This document shows, piece by piece, positions 40,535 through 50,145 of a stretch of 64,000 bases of DNA. The stretch is from Fluviibacter sp039805725 (GTDB lineage: Bacteria; Pseudomonadota; Gammaproteobacteria; Burkholderiales; Rhodocyclaceae). The notes under the pieces were generated by a model, which saw only the letters and a program-made list of their open reading frames with translations, ran no database searches and was not told the origin of the DNA. Made by a program: the position numbers and the translations under genes. Location of the stretch: NCBI GenBank assembly GCA_039805725.1, contig JBDLTT010000046.1, forward strand, positions 30,556 to 94,555. The letters run 5' to 3'. Numbering within the stretch: position 1 is the first letter of the stretch; every line of letters begins with the position of its first letter.

Positions 40535-42037
40535 TTAACCACCTGATAGCCGCTTTTTACGTTCGGTATTCAGGTGGTAAGCCTGTTCGGTAACAATGAG
40601 TGTTCCCGGCTCCAGCCCAGAGAGAACAGGTCTGACGCCATTGCTCTCAGGGCCCAGTTTCACCACAGTCAGTTTGTACTGGTTGTCTCCCAGCGCAATA
40701 AATACGTGATCATATCCATCTTCACGAACAACGGCGGCGGCAGGTATCACAGGCACCTCTGCCGGTTTTCCGGAAATCAGCAAGGTGGCCAGCATTCCGG
40801 GTTTGATCATCCGGTCAGGGTTGGTTAGCACAGTGCGAGCTGGCACGGTCCTGGTTTCATTGCTGACCAGCTCACCGACATAGACCAACTGCCCTTCAAA
40901 TTTCTGATGGGCGAGGGCCGGGATCTCAATCTGCATGGGTTGGCCGACGGCAAGGAGCGAGGCCTCCTGCTCGGGAACCTGGGCGGTAACCCAGACTTCC
41001 GATAAATCGGCAACCGTAAATAACGCATCGGCAGGTTGCACCACCTGGCCAAGAACAATCTTGCGTTCGACAACCGTGCCGGAAACACTGGAGGTCACTG
41101 CCGAGATGGAGTTAACGCTGCCGGTTTTGCCGAGCCCTTCAATCTGTTCCGGGAGCATACCCAGCACTCTTAGTTGATCCGCCATCGCTTGGCGTTCTGC
41201 AGCCGTTGTCTCCGCCTCACTCTGCCGACGTTGCAGATCTGCCTTGGCGATCACGTCTTCTTTGTAGAGAATCTTGGCGCGATCAAAAGCGCGGGCGGCC
41301 AGTTCATTTGCGGCTCTGGCCTTCAGGAACGCAAGTTGTGTTTGTCCCAGTTCGGTCGAGTTAATTCGACCCAGTACCGTGCCCTGGTCGACCTCTTGGC
41401 CGGGCATGGCCAGGATTTCGGTGACACGTCCGGTAACCGTTGCCCCAATCCGTGCTACACGCTGTTCGTCAAAACCAACTTTGCCGCTGACGCGAAGGGT
41501 TTCTGAAAATGGCATAACCTGCACGGGGAGTACATTGAGCGCCCAGTGAGGATTGTCTAGATCGGTCGGATCCGTGGTCAATTGAATAATATCCGGATCG
41601 TTGACGGCTTGATCCTCTGAGGACTTGTGTCTATCCGGCATGATGATGACCAGTAAAATTGCCGTAGCCACAGCCCAATTCAGAATCCTACGTCGTCTGA
41701 CTTCGGGAATGGCTCGCCATTGAGCAACTTGTACTGGTGCGATGCGTTCGACGCCAGCGCTCAGCGGCTGCCATATCCAGTCTCTGGTTCTAGTCCAAAG
41801 AAAGGTGATGACCGGTAATACGATCGGGCGGAGATTGTTCCAGAGCGGGTCGATCCACTTGGCACGTTGGGGTGCAAGGATCTGTGCAAGATGGATTTTC
41901 TCCTGCCGATAAATCCGTTGGACTTGTTCCAATAGTGGCTTTGAAGTCGCAAGCGCTAGGTTTGCCAGGCGATTGAGCTGGCTCAACAGCCCCCCAAATC
42001 GGGACGCGATTTTCTTTGTAGTTTCTGGGGACGTCAT
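40535..42037 (-). CDS. RND efflux adaptor (membrane fusion protein), CzcB-like
   Basis: The periplasmic adaptor joining pump and outer-membrane channel, 500 residues. After a single membrane anchor at about 119-134 come the lipoyl-like, helical hairpin (140-310) and beta-barrel domains, with AATVTGRVTEI-like motifs. The 115 residues before the anchor are polar, Trp- and Arg-rich, and absent from most homologues. Three bases separate it from czcA. Confidence 0.85.
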   Translation of the reverse strand: MTSPETTKKIASRFGGLLSQLNRLANLALATSKPLLEQVQRIYRQEKIHLAQILAPQRAKWIDPLWNNLRPIVLPVITFLWTRTRDWIWQPLSAGVERIAPVQVAQWRAIPEVRRRRILNWAVATAILLVIIMPDRHKSSEDQAVNDPDIIQLTTDPTDLDNPHWALNVLPVQVMPFSETLRVSGKVGFDEQRVARIGATVTGRVTEILAMPGQEVDQGTVLGRINSTELGQTQLAFLKARAANELAARAFDRAKILYKEDVIAKADLQRRQSEAETTAAERQAMADQLRVLGMLPEQIEGLGKTGSVNSISAVTSSVSGTVVERKIVLGQVVQPADALFTVADLSEVWVTAQVPEQEASLLAVGQPMQIEIPALAHQKFEGQLVYVGELVSNETRTVPARTVLTNPDRMIKPGMLATLLISGKPAEVPVIPAAAVVREDGYDHVFIALGDNQYKLTVVKLGPESNGVRPVLSGLEPGTLIVTEQAYHLNTERKKRLSGG

Positions 42038-42051
42038 GCGCTTGAACTTTG

Positions 42052-43392
42052 TTAGAGATCGGGAAGTTGCTGATTTTGACCAGTTGGCGTAACGGGCTGA
42101 CTCTGGTTCGAAATCGAACGAAGCCGGTCAATCTCGACGGCCACGGTCGCCAAGTCAAAGCGCGCCGCAATGAGCTCATTACGTGCGGCGCGATAGGTTC
42201 TTTGTGCGTCGAGCCACTCAAGAATGCCGCGCTCGCCATAGCGGTATGCCGATTCTGCAATACGTTGCGCTGCTGCTGCCTGCGAAAGTAATTCTGTCTC
42301 CAGTACGCGTACCTGGTTGCTCGCAATCTGATAAAGCTGGTAAGTCGCTTCAAGCGATTCGGAAAAGCTCAGGCGTTGCGCGTTCAGCTGATATCGTGCG
42401 CTGGTGGCCTCCGCTCTCGCCTTGGAAATCTGCCCGCTGCGTAGATCCCAGATGGGGATGGTCATGACCAGACCGCCGCGCGCATATTGTTGTGTTGGGT
42501 CGACTTCACGCTCGGCGATGAGTGAGATCTTGGGAAGCCGCATGGATTTTTCCATGCTTAACCGGTGTTCTGCGGCCCGCTGTTCGGCCTCGGTTTTCAT
42601 CAGCACCGGATTTCGCGCCAGCAACTCGGCTTTGAGCTTATCCATGGGGGGCAGCGTGATCTGGTTTGGCAGACTGCCGCGAATGGTCCAGCCTTCGGGG
42701 AGCGGGTGACCGACCGCCAGTCTCAAATTGGCCCGGGACTGTTCGACACGCAGTTTGGCCGCATCAAGATTCTTGCGTGCATTGAGCATTTCGGTGTCGG
42801 CTCGAATCAGATCAAAGCGTGGTGATTCACCGACCCGATGCCGCAAGGCAATGCGGTCACGAATCTGCAAAGTCAGCGTGTAGTCCTCCTGGGCAGCTGA
42901 TGCTTCGGCTTCCCGTCGCAACAACTCATAGTAGGCAAGCTTGATGCGGGCTACGGTATCGTCTTCGAAACTCTGGCGGTTAGCGTCTGTGGCTTTAACG
43001 ATTTCATCGGCCGCATCGATTCTCGCCGAACGCACCATCGGAATTTCAATAGGTTGCGCCATAGCGATGTTATAGACCTGGCCCGACGCCGGTGTCAGTG
43101 TATTACGCTCCTTGCTTCGACCGAGCTGCCCCCCAACTTCGGGATTGGGGTAGGCGCGTGCGGCAGTAGCATCCCCCTTGGCGGCCACCACCTGTTCTCT
43201 GGAGGCGAGTACATAAGAATTTTCGTTGAGACCGATGTTGATCAGCGCATCAAGATTGAGTGCAGGCCCGGCCTGAACACTCGAAGCGGCCCACAGCACA
43301 GAAACCACCATCAGCGCGGTATGCAGCCGACGCTTTGCCGAATACCGTGCCATGAGGAGGCGTGCCGAATGAATCAGGTCGTTAGCGAACAT
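42052..43392 (-). CDS. Outer-membrane efflux protein, TolC/CzcC-like
   Basis: The outer-membrane channel of the system, 446 residues. A signal peptide is visible in TALMVVSVLWAASSVQAG, followed by two OEP repeats of long helices with extensive heptad patterns and conserved ASREQVVAAKGDATAARAYPNPEV. The first Met (43392) has no strong ribosome-binding site, and M14 (43353) is an alternative. First gene of the operon. Confidence 0.85.
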   Translation of the reverse strand: MFANDLIHSARLLMARYSAKRRLHTALMVVSVLWAASSVQAGPALNLDALINIGLNENSYVLASREQVVAAKGDATAARAYPNPEVGGQLGRSKERNTLTPASGQVYNIAMAQPIEIPMVRSARIDAADEIVKATDANRQSFEDDTVARIKLAYYELLRREAEASAAQEDYTLTLQIRDRIALRHRVGESPRFDLIRADTEMLNARKNLDAAKLRVEQSRANLRLAVGHPLPEGWTIRGSLPNQITLPPMDKLKAELLARNPVLMKTEAEQRAAEHRLSMEKSMRLPKISLIAEREVDPTQQYARGGLVMTIPIWDLRSGQISKARAEATSARYQLNAQRLSFSESLEATYQLYQIASNQVRVLETELLSQAAAAQRIAESAYRYGERGILEWLDAQRTYRAARNELIAARFDLATVAVEIDRLRSISNQSQPVTPTGQNQQLPDL

Positions 43393-43466
43393 GATTACAG
43401 CTTAGAGCACAAGGCTTAAGTCCAAATTAATAAACACGCAATGAATGAAGCAATGACCGTGCCTAA

Positions 43467-44774
43467 TCAGTCGGATGCGACGGGGCTTGACGCTAAATCT
43501 TGTTGAGAGGCGAGAACTTTGTCGATACGCTTGCCATCCATATCAACCACTTCAAACCGCCAGTCTGCCCATTCTACGGTCTCTCCGGCTGTGGGAATAC
43601 GACCCATCAGCAGCATGAGCATTCCGGATAGGGTGTTGTAGCGCCCTTTGTCTTCTTCGGGCACGGCTTCCAGTCCCAGGGTGTCCTTGAGCTCGGGCAC
43701 GGGAATGATGCCATCAAGTAGCCAGGTGCCGTCTGGGCGCTGGATGGCCCAGGCGTCTTCGTGGTCATCCGGCTTGAACTCACCGGCAATGGCTTCAATC
43801 AGATCCTGCAGCGTGATCAGACCCTGAATCTCGCCATATTCGTCGATAACAAACGCCATCTGAACGCCGGAGGATTTGAAGTGCTCGAGCAGTTCCATGC
43901 CGGTCAGTGACTCCGGCACAAAGACGGCGGGCTGAAGATCCGTCTTGAAATCCGGCGTTTCGCCACGCAGCGTCTGCGCCAGCAAGACTTTGGCATTGAT
44001 GATGCCCACGACTTCATCGAAGCCCCCCTTGCAGACGGGAAAGCGGGAGTGTTCCGAGCCCTGGATGCGCTGCAGGTTTTCATTCAGCGGTTCGTCGAGG
44101 TCGAGACTGATGATGTCGCCACGCGGCACCATGAGCGAGGTGATCTGGCGGTCATCCAGACGGAAGACGTTGCGGACCATTTGCCGCTCATTTTCTTCAA
44201 TGACGCCGGCGTCGGAACCCTCTTCGAGTAATGCATGGATTTCTTCTTCGGTGACGATGGGCGCACCGGCATGACGGATGCCCACCATGCGCAACAGAAG
44301 TTGGGTGGATCCGGAGAGGAGCTTTACCAGCGGCCTGGCGACGAGCGCCAGGGTGAGCATGGGTTTGGCGACGATTCGTGCAATGGGTTCGGGGTTGGTC
44401 TGACCGATTCGCTTGGGTACCAGTTCGCCCAGAACAATGCTGAGATAGGTGATCATGACAACGATCAGTGTCGAGGCCAGCCAACCGGAGGTTTCATGCG
44501 CGACCCCCAGACCTTCCAGCCAATGGGCGACCGGTGCCGAGAGCGCGGATTCGGCGACGACACCATTTAGAATGCCAATGGTGGTGATGCCGATCTGCAC
44601 GGTGGACAGAAACCGGTTCGGATCTTCGCCCAGTTCCAGGGCGGCCGCTGCTTGCCGATCTCCCGAATCGACCATCCGTTGCAGTTTGCTTCTTTTGGCA
44701 GTGAGTAGCGCAACTTCTGCCATGGCAAAGAGCGCGTTAATCGCGATCAGCGCCAGCAATATGGCAACATCCAT
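43467..44774 (-). CDS. Hemolysin-family protein with CNNM, CBS and CorC domains
   Basis: A 435-residue membrane protein. N-terminal DUF21/CNNM domain with three to four spans to about 185, two CBS domains (about 200-330, from VPRGDIISLDL to the AGEFKPDDHED region), and a CorC/HlyC transporter-associated C-terminal domain. Members transport or regulate Mg2+/Co2+. It follows the metal pump region but with a 74-base gap and is probably a separate transcript. Confidence 0.85.
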   Translation of the reverse strand: MDVAILLALIAINALFAMAEVALLTAKRSKLQRMVDSGDRQAAAALELGEDPNRFLSTVQIGITTIGILNGVVAESALSAPVAHWLEGLGVAHETSGWLASTLIVVMITYLSIVLGELVPKRIGQTNPEPIARIVAKPMLTLALVARPLVKLLSGSTQLLLRMVGIRHAGAPIVTEEEIHALLEEGSDAGVIEENERQMVRNVFRLDDRQITSLMVPRGDIISLDLDEPLNENLQRIQGSEHSRFPVCKGGFDEVVGIINAKVLLAQTLRGETPDFKTDLQPAVFVPESLTGMELLEHFKSSGVQMAFVIDEYGEIQGLITLQDLIEAIAGEFKPDDHEDAWAIQRPDGTWLLDGIIPVPELKDTLGLEAVPEEDKGRYNTLSGMLMLLMGRIPTAGETVEWADWRFEVVDMDGKRIDKVLASQQDLASSPVASD

Positions 44775-44827
44775 CAGGGGTCCTGGCAGTTTCGATACGC
44801 CTATTGTACGTCAGGCAGCTTCAGGAA

Positions 44828-45709
44828 TTATGACTGGGGTTTCTTGCGACTTGAGCGGGCCTTGGATTTTGCCCGAGGTTGGGCGGCGTCATGAAAGCTC
44901 TGGCGAATCTGATTGAGGTCAACGCTAGGTGCCGGTATTTGCGGCGCCATTGATTCCAGCGTTTCCAGCACGATATTGGCGACAGCATAGTTGCGATACC
45001 ACTTGTTGTCCGATGGGATGCAGAACCAGGGGGCGTCTCTGGTTGAAGTTTTCTTGAGGGCGACCTTATAGGCTTCCCAATAGGCATCCCAGTGCGGGCG
45101 CTCCGCATAGTCGGCGGCACTGATTTTCCAGTTCTTGGTCGGGTCATCCAGTCGTGCGGCAAAGCGGGCGAGCTGCTCCTCGGGGCTGATGTGCAGAAAA
45201 AACTTGATGATGCGGGTGTTTGCTTGGGAGGCCAATAAGGCTTCGAACTGATTGATCTGTTCGTAGCGTTGATTGAGTTGGGATTTCGGGCAAAGCTGAT
45301 GAACCCGCGCAACCAGCACATCCTCGTAGTGAGAACGGTTGAACACAGCAACGCTGCCCTTGGCCGGTGCGTGCGGGTGGATCCGCCAAAGAAAATCATG
45401 GCGCGCTTCTTCGGGGGTTGGTTGTTTGAATCCGGTGACGGTGCACCCTTGCGGGTTCATCATCCCCAGTACATGTCGGATGACGCCATCTTTGCCGGCG
45501 GCATCCAGCCCTTGCAAAACGATCAATAGCGACTGCTGCCCCTCGGCGTAAAGCTTGTACTGAAGCGCCCGGATCTTCTTGGCGATCTTATCCGTCGCGG
45601 CAATGGCAGTCTTTTCAGAGGTCATGCCAGGCGTGCTGCGGGCGGTGCGGCTGTCAATCGTGAAGCCGCGCCCACCCGCGCGCAGTTGGTCTGAAAAACG
45701 CTTGGCCAT
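44828..45709 (-). CDS. Polyphosphate kinase 2 family protein
   Basis: A cytoplasmic phosphotransferase that moves phosphate between polyphosphate and nucleotides. Of its 293 residues, Walker A is LQGLDAAGKDGV, Walker B lies in FNRSHYEDVLVARV and the lid in RFAARLDDPTKNWK. WYRNYAVANIVLETLE at the end is typical of the polyP:nucleotide transferase subfamily (class III). Basic C-terminus rich in Lys/Arg. Coupled to the upstream gene by ATGA. AMP versus ADP preference cannot be told. Confidence 0.9.
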   Translation of the reverse strand: MAKRFSDQLRAGGRGFTIDSRTARSTPGMTSEKTAIAATDKIAKKIRALQYKLYAEGQQSLLIVLQGLDAAGKDGVIRHVLGMMNPQGCTVTGFKQPTPEEARHDFLWRIHPHAPAKGSVAVFNRSHYEDVLVARVHQLCPKSQLNQRYEQINQFEALLASQANTRIIKFFLHISPEEQLARFAARLDDPTKNWKISAADYAERPHWDAYWEAYKVALKKTSTRDAPWFCIPSDNKWYRNYAVANIVLETLESMAPQIPAPSVDLNQIRQSFHDAAQPRAKSKARSSRKKPQS

Positions 45710-46338
45710 CAGCCGCGTAGTGCCGCGTTCAGCGTGTATGTGCCACTGATGGAGGCCTGGCCGAGGATATGTCCCTTCATGGCTTCCAGCGCCTCGGCGC
45801 CGGTGAATTTGCCCTCGATCGGTAGTCTGGCGGTATCGAGTGCATACACCGTGTACACGTAACGATGCACGCGCAGATCATTCCACGGCGGGCAGGGACC
45901 ATCGTAACCATAGTAGTCACCGCGCATATCGGGGTCGCCAGCAAACCAGGCCGTGTAATCGTTGATCCCCTGCCGCGCCCCCAGCGGTGCGCCAGGGCCT
46001 GCTTTGCCACAGGGCGTGACCTCGCTGGAAAACTGGCCGGCTTCAACCGTGTTCACACTGGCCGGGAGATCAATCAGTACCCAGTGGTAAAAATCGACAC
46101 GGGGAAGGTCGGCGCTGACTTCGCGGCCTTCAATGTTCACGTTATCACCGACGGATGGTACGTCTGGATCGACACAGAAAATCGCGAAAGACTGCGTGCC
46201 CGCCGGCGCGTCTGACCAGCTCAGATGCGGGCTCAGGTTCTTGCCCAGGCAGACGCGGGTTTTGTCATGCGGGATGCAAAAGGCATGTTCTCCCGGGATT
46301 GTCTGTTGATCCCGGATGCTCTGACTACGTAGCTTCAC
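45709..46338 (-). CDS. PEBP/YbhB family phosphatidylethanolamine-binding-like protein
   Basis: A 209-residue member of the PEBP (YbhB/YbcL) fold. The ligand-binding core shows NLSPHLSWSDAPAGTQSFAIFCVDPDVP, YHWVLIDLPASV and YDGPCPPWNDLRVHRYVYTVYALD. No signal peptide. The open frame to 46446 overlaps murJ; I chose GTG 46338, which has AAGGAGA at good spacing. The ligand is unknown. Confidence 0.82.
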   Translation of the reverse strand: MKLRSQSIRDQQTIPGEHAFCIPHDKTRVCLGKNLSPHLSWSDAPAGTQSFAIFCVDPDVPSVGDNVNIEGREVSADLPRVDFYHWVLIDLPASVNTVEAGQFSSEVTPCGKAGPGAPLGARQGINDYTAWFAGDPDMRGDYYGYDGPCPPWNDLRVHRYVYTVYALDTARLPIEGKFTGAEALEAMKGHILGQASISGTYTLNAALRG

Positions 46339-46411
46339 AGGTTGTCTCCTTGTGACCAGTGGGGGGAAGGCGGTATACGCCCTGGGTCTGTTGGAAGATT
46401 CTGCGCCAGCT

Positions 46412-47953
46412 TCAGGATTTGCGAAAGTCCCTGGGGCGGAAGCCAAGCAAAAAGAGGGTGCTGCCGTAGGCGAAGCCGGCGATGGTAATCAGCAGTCCCA
46501 GGTGGAGTGCCCGATCCGTCAGGGCGTTCTCAAGCCAGAAATCATCATTCTTGTAGCCGGCGACCAGTACCGCCGCCATGACCGCGAGGGCGATCCCCAG
46601 CTTGACGAGAAAGGATGGCCACCCAGGCATCGGCTGATAAATGGCCGCCTGACGCAGCCCACGATAGAGTAAGCCGGCGTTAATGCAGGCGGCCACTCCG
46701 ATCGAGAGCGCCAGACCTGCCTGCTTGAAAGGGCCGATGAAGGCCAGGTTCATCATCTGGGTGCTCACCAGGGCAATGATGGCGATCTTGACTGGGGTTT
46801 TCAGGTTCTGTCGGGCGTAAAAGCCGGGTGCCAGCACTTTCACCAGAATCAGACCGCTCAGACCCACCGAGTAGGCCACGAGGGCCTGGCTGGTTTCCTG
46901 AACATCACGTGCCGTGAAGGCGCCATGCATGAATAGCGTCGAGATCAGCGGCACCGCAAGAATGGCCAACCCGAGCGCGGCGGGGAGCGTGAGCAGAAAA
47001 CAGAGCCGTAAGCCCCAGTCAAGCAGGCCCGAATAGGCGGCCGTATCGCCGCCGTGGTGGTGTTTGGTCAGGCTGGGCAGGATGACGGTGCCGATCGCTA
47101 CGCCCAGCATGCCGGCCGGAAACTCCATCAGCCGGTCGGCGTAATACAGCCAGGAGATGCTGCCGCTTTCCAGAAAGGAGGCGAAGACCGTGTTGAGCAG
47201 TAGGCTGATCTGGCTGACGGAAACGCCCAGCAGTGCCGGCACCATGAGCAACCCGATCCGCCGCACGCCGGGGTCTTGCCAGCATGCGCGAAGATTCAAC
47301 CTAAAACGCGGTAGCAGGTCGATCTTGCGCAGCGCATGAAACTGCAGCCCCAGTTGCAGAATACCGCCAATGATCACGCCCCAGGCCAGGGCTTTGACCG
47401 GCGGATCAAACCAACCCTGAGCGAATAAGGCCATGCCGATCAGGCTCACATTCAGCAGCACTGGCGTAAAGGCCGGTACGGAGAACTTACCCCAGGTATT
47501 CAATATCCCGGCGGCAAACGCCACCATCGACATAAAGAAGATATACAGAAAGGTAATCCGCGTCAGGGTGACGGCCAGCTCGAATTTATCCGGCGTCTCC
47601 AGAAACCCCGGGGCGGAGAGAGTGACAATGGCCGGCGCCCACCAGATACCCAGCAGGGCGACGAGCAGGACGGTGGCGCCCAGGACGCTACCGGTCCGGT
47701 CGATGAGCAAACGCGTCTCTTCGGCGCCGCGCTGTTTGTGATATTCGCCCAACAGAGGCACAAAAGCCTGGGAAAAAGCCCCCTCGGCGAACATCCGGCG
47801 CAACAGATTGGGGAGTTTGAACGCCACAAAAAACGCATCGGTCGCGGCGTCAGCGCCAAAGCTTCGGGCAATCACGAAATCCCGTACAAAACCCAGAATT
47901 CGGGAGATAAAGGTGAAACCACTGACCGTGGCAACGGAGCGAAGCAGACTCAT
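46412..47953 (-). CDS. murJ: Lipid II flippase
   Basis: The inner-membrane lipid II flippase for peptidoglycan, 513 residues and 14 membrane spans. Conserved residues are FTFISRILGFVRDFVIARSFG near the start and the RMFAEGAFSQAFVPLLGEY motif. The gene lies 83 bases from rpsT, divergently, as in many beta/gamma genomes. It leads an operon with the PEBP and PPK2 genes. Confidence 0.95.
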   Translation of the reverse strand: MSLLRSVATVSGFTFISRILGFVRDFVIARSFGADAATDAFFVAFKLPNLLRRMFAEGAFSQAFVPLLGEYHKQRGAEETRLLIDRTGSVLGATVLLVALLGIWWAPAIVTLSAPGFLETPDKFELAVTLTRITFLYIFFMSMVAFAAGILNTWGKFSVPAFTPVLLNVSLIGMALFAQGWFDPPVKALAWGVIIGGILQLGLQFHALRKIDLLPRFRLNLRACWQDPGVRRIGLLMVPALLGVSVSQISLLLNTVFASFLESGSISWLYYADRLMEFPAGMLGVAIGTVILPSLTKHHHGGDTAAYSGLLDWGLRLCFLLTLPAALGLAILAVPLISTLFMHGAFTARDVQETSQALVAYSVGLSGLILVKVLAPGFYARQNLKTPVKIAIIALVSTQMMNLAFIGPFKQAGLALSIGVAACINAGLLYRGLRQAAIYQPMPGWPSFLVKLGIALAVMAAVLVAGYKNDDFWLENALTDRALHLGLLITIAGFAYGSTLFLLGFRPRDFRKS

Positions 47954-47972
47954 AGGCGAATTGTACGATGGC

Positions 47973-48001
47973 TTGCAGATTTGTGTGGTTTCCGGTATAG
48001 T
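47973..48001 (+). promoter_or_regulatory. Promoter of rpsT
   Basis: TTGCAG (47973-47978) and TATAGT (47996-48001) are separated by exactly 17 bases, a near-consensus sigma-70 promoter. Transcription would start near 48008, about 29 bases before rpsT. Confidence 0.75.
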
Positions 48002-48036
48002 TACGAGTTTTCCAGTTTCCCCCAGAAGGATGTTTC

Positions 48037-48303
48037 ATGGCCAATAGCGCCCAAGCCCGCAAACGCGCCCGTCAGGCAATGAAGCAGCGCGCCCACAACG
48101 CCAGCCAGCGTTCGGAGTTCCGCACTGCGATCAAGAGCGTGCGCCGTGCAATCGAAGCCGGTGACAAGGCTGCAGCCCAGGCTGTTTTCGCCAAGGCAGT
48201 CAGCGTCATCGACAGCATCGCTGACAAACGCATTGTTCACAAGAACAAGTCGTCGCGTCACAAGAGCCGTCTGTCGGCGCAGATCAAGGCACTGGCTGCC
48301 TGA
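48037..48303 (+). CDS. rpsT: 30S ribosomal protein S20
   Basis: An 88-residue basic ribosomal protein of the small subunit. The opening MANSAQARKRARQAMKQRAHN and the HKNKSSRHKSRLSAQIKALAA end are standard for S20. Followed by a short terminator. Single gene transcript; S20 is often autoregulated at translation. Confidence 0.98.
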   Translation: MANSAQARKRARQAMKQRAHNASQRSEFRTAIKSVRRAIEAGDKAAAQAVFAKAVSVIDSIADKRIVHKNKSSRHKSRLSAQIKALAA

Positions 48304-48324
48304 GTCTGCTGGCGTACCCAAAAA

Positions 48325-48346
48325 AGCACCTTCGGGTGCTTTTTTT
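48325..48346. terminator. Terminator of rpsT (bidirectional)
   Basis: AGCACC (48325-48330) and GGTGCT (48335-48340) around the tetraloop TTCG, followed by six T and preceded by a run of A. It can also end the DUF3579 transcript from the right. Confidence 0.88.
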
Positions 48347-48394
48347 ACGTCTACGAGATGTCTACCAACCGGAGCGGCGGTCTGATTGGCGGTG

Positions 48395-48781
48395 TTAGCG
48401 CAGCGGTGCCGTTGACGGGTAAACCACGGTTTCGGCAAGAACGTCGTCGATATTGCACACTTCAAGGCTACAAACGCCATCAATGAGCACCAGTTCGTTG
48501 TCCTTGGCGAAATTGGCGAGAAAGCGGTAGGCAATGGGGGAGATGTCGTACAGGGCACCATCGATAAACACACAGCGGTCGCCTTCCCAGTCGCCCGGGC
48601 TGACGTAGGGGGAATATTTCATGCGTTTTTCAGAGCCGAAGGCTGACATCACACCACACAAACGCTCTGCCCAATCCGATGGCCGGAATTTTTGTCCATC
48701 GTGTGTGCGGCCAACAATAACAAGACTGTGAGACAGATCCGATGGGCTTTGGGCGTCGTCTGTCGCGGCTGGGGTGCTCAT
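48395..48781 (-). CDS. DUF3579 family protein
   Basis: A 128-residue soluble protein. The mid-region DWAERLCGVMSAFGSEKRMKYSPYVSP and DRCVFIDGALYDISPIAYRFLANFAKDN match DUF3579, which I recall mainly from Betaproteobacteria and some Gammaproteobacteria. There are two Cys in the C-terminal VCSLEVCNIDDVL. It is divergent from argD. Function unknown. Confidence 0.8.
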   Translation of the reverse strand: MSTPAATDDAQSPSDLSHSLVIVGRTHDGQKFRPSDWAERLCGVMSAFGSEKRMKYSPYVSPGDWEGDRCVFIDGALYDISPIAYRFLANFAKDNELVLIDGVCSLEVCNIDDVLAETVVYPSTAPLR

Positions 48782-48971
48782 GCCAGCATTCTATCGATTT
48801 TTGTGCGGTTACGGGAGCCGTTCAGGAGTGGATTAGGTGGTCGTTTTGCCATAAAATTGCGCTGAACGCTTTATTCGCGCGCTGCGGCGGGGTTCAACGA
48901 CTGAACAAATAGGATGATCGGTCGGGGTTCGTTCTCGCCGCTTTTTGTTTTTGTTTGATCGAGTAAATTTT

Positions 48972-50144
48972 ATGACGCATGTGATGAACACCTATGCCCG
49001 TCAGCCGGTTGCCTTTACTCATGGCGACGGGAGCTGGGTGGTGGATACGGAAGGTCAACGCTATCTGGACGCCCTGTCCGGCATTGCCGTCAATACGCTC
49101 GGCCACAATCACCCTGATCTTGTGCGCGCCCTGAGTCAGCAGGCGGGACAACTCCTGCATACCTCCAACCTGTATCGTATTCCGCTGCAGGATGAGCTGG
49201 CCGATAAGCTGGCAGCCTTGTCTGGCCTGGAGGAGGTATTCTTCTGCAACTCGGGTTGCGAAGCCAATGAAGCCGCCATCAAACTGGCGCGTTTTTATGG
49301 GCATCGGCAGGGCGTCGACAATCCCAACATTATCGTGATGGAGCATGCCTTCCACGGGCGGACGCTGGCAACCTTGTCGGCGACGGGCAACCGCAAGACC
49401 CAGGCGGGCTTCGAGCCGCTGGTCAGTGGTTTCGTACGCGTGCCTTATAACGATATCGAGGCCATCCGTCAGGTAGCACAGCACAACAAGAATGTCGTGG
49501 CCGTGCTGCTAGAGATGATCCAGGGCGAGGGCGGCATTCATCTGGCCGACGACCAGTTCCAGCGCGAGCTGCGCGCCCTGTGCGATGAAAAGGGGTGGTT
49601 GCTCATGACCGATGAAGTGCAGTGTGGCATCGGACGTACGGGTAAGTGGTTCGGCTTTCAGCATTCGGGCGTGCGTCCGGATGTGGTATCGCTGGCCAAG
49701 GGCCTGGGTTCGGGCGTGCCCGTCGGTGCCTGCATGGCCGGTGGCCGTGCGGCGGGTCTGTTTGGCCCGGGCAATCATGGTTCCACCTTCGGGGGTAATC
49801 CGCTGGCCATGCGCGCTGCCAAAACAACCATTGACGTGCTGGAGCGGGACAAGCTGTTAGAGAATGCCGACAAGATGGGTCGCGCCATTCGTGATGGCTT
49901 GCGCGCCCGCATTGGCGAATTCCCTGAAGTGGTCGACATTCGTGGCCGTGGCCTGATGATTGGTATTGAGCTGGATCGCCCCTGCGGCGAACTCGTCGGT
50001 TTGGCGCGCGATGCAGGTCTGCTGATCAACGTGACGGCTGATTCGGTCGTGCGTTTACTGCCATCGCTGATCATCACGCAAGCCGATGTGGATACACTGG
50101 TCGAACGTTTATCAGACGTCATTAGCCGCTACCTGGGAAAGTAA
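48972..50144 (+). CDS. argD: Acetylornithine aminotransferase
   Basis: A PLP enzyme of arginine synthesis in the cytoplasm, about 390 residues. The PLP lysine is in VVSLAKGLGSGVPVGA, and the phosphate site in FCNSGCEANEAAIKLAR. HAFHGRTLATLSATGN and GGNPLAMRA are typical. TTG 48945 is in frame, but ATG 48972 (MTHVMNTYARQPVAF) is the natural start. Stop and argF start are one base apart. In a divergent region of 190 bases a TAAAAT-like element lies near 48853. Confidence 0.94.
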   Translation: MTHVMNTYARQPVAFTHGDGSWVVDTEGQRYLDALSGIAVNTLGHNHPDLVRALSQQAGQLLHTSNLYRIPLQDELADKLAALSGLEEVFFCNSGCEANEAAIKLARFYGHRQGVDNPNIIVMEHAFHGRTLATLSATGNRKTQAGFEPLVSGFVRVPYNDIEAIRQVAQHNKNVVAVLLEMIQGEGGIHLADDQFQRELRALCDEKGWLLMTDEVQCGIGRTGKWFGFQHSGVRPDVVSLAKGLGSGVPVGACMAGGRAAGLFGPGNHGSTFGGNPLAMRAAKTTIDVLERDKLLENADKMGRAIRDGLRARIGEFPEVVDIRGRGLMIGIELDRPCGELVGLARDAGLLINVTADSVVRLLPSLIITQADVDTLVERLSDVISRYLGK

Positions 50145-50145
50145 T

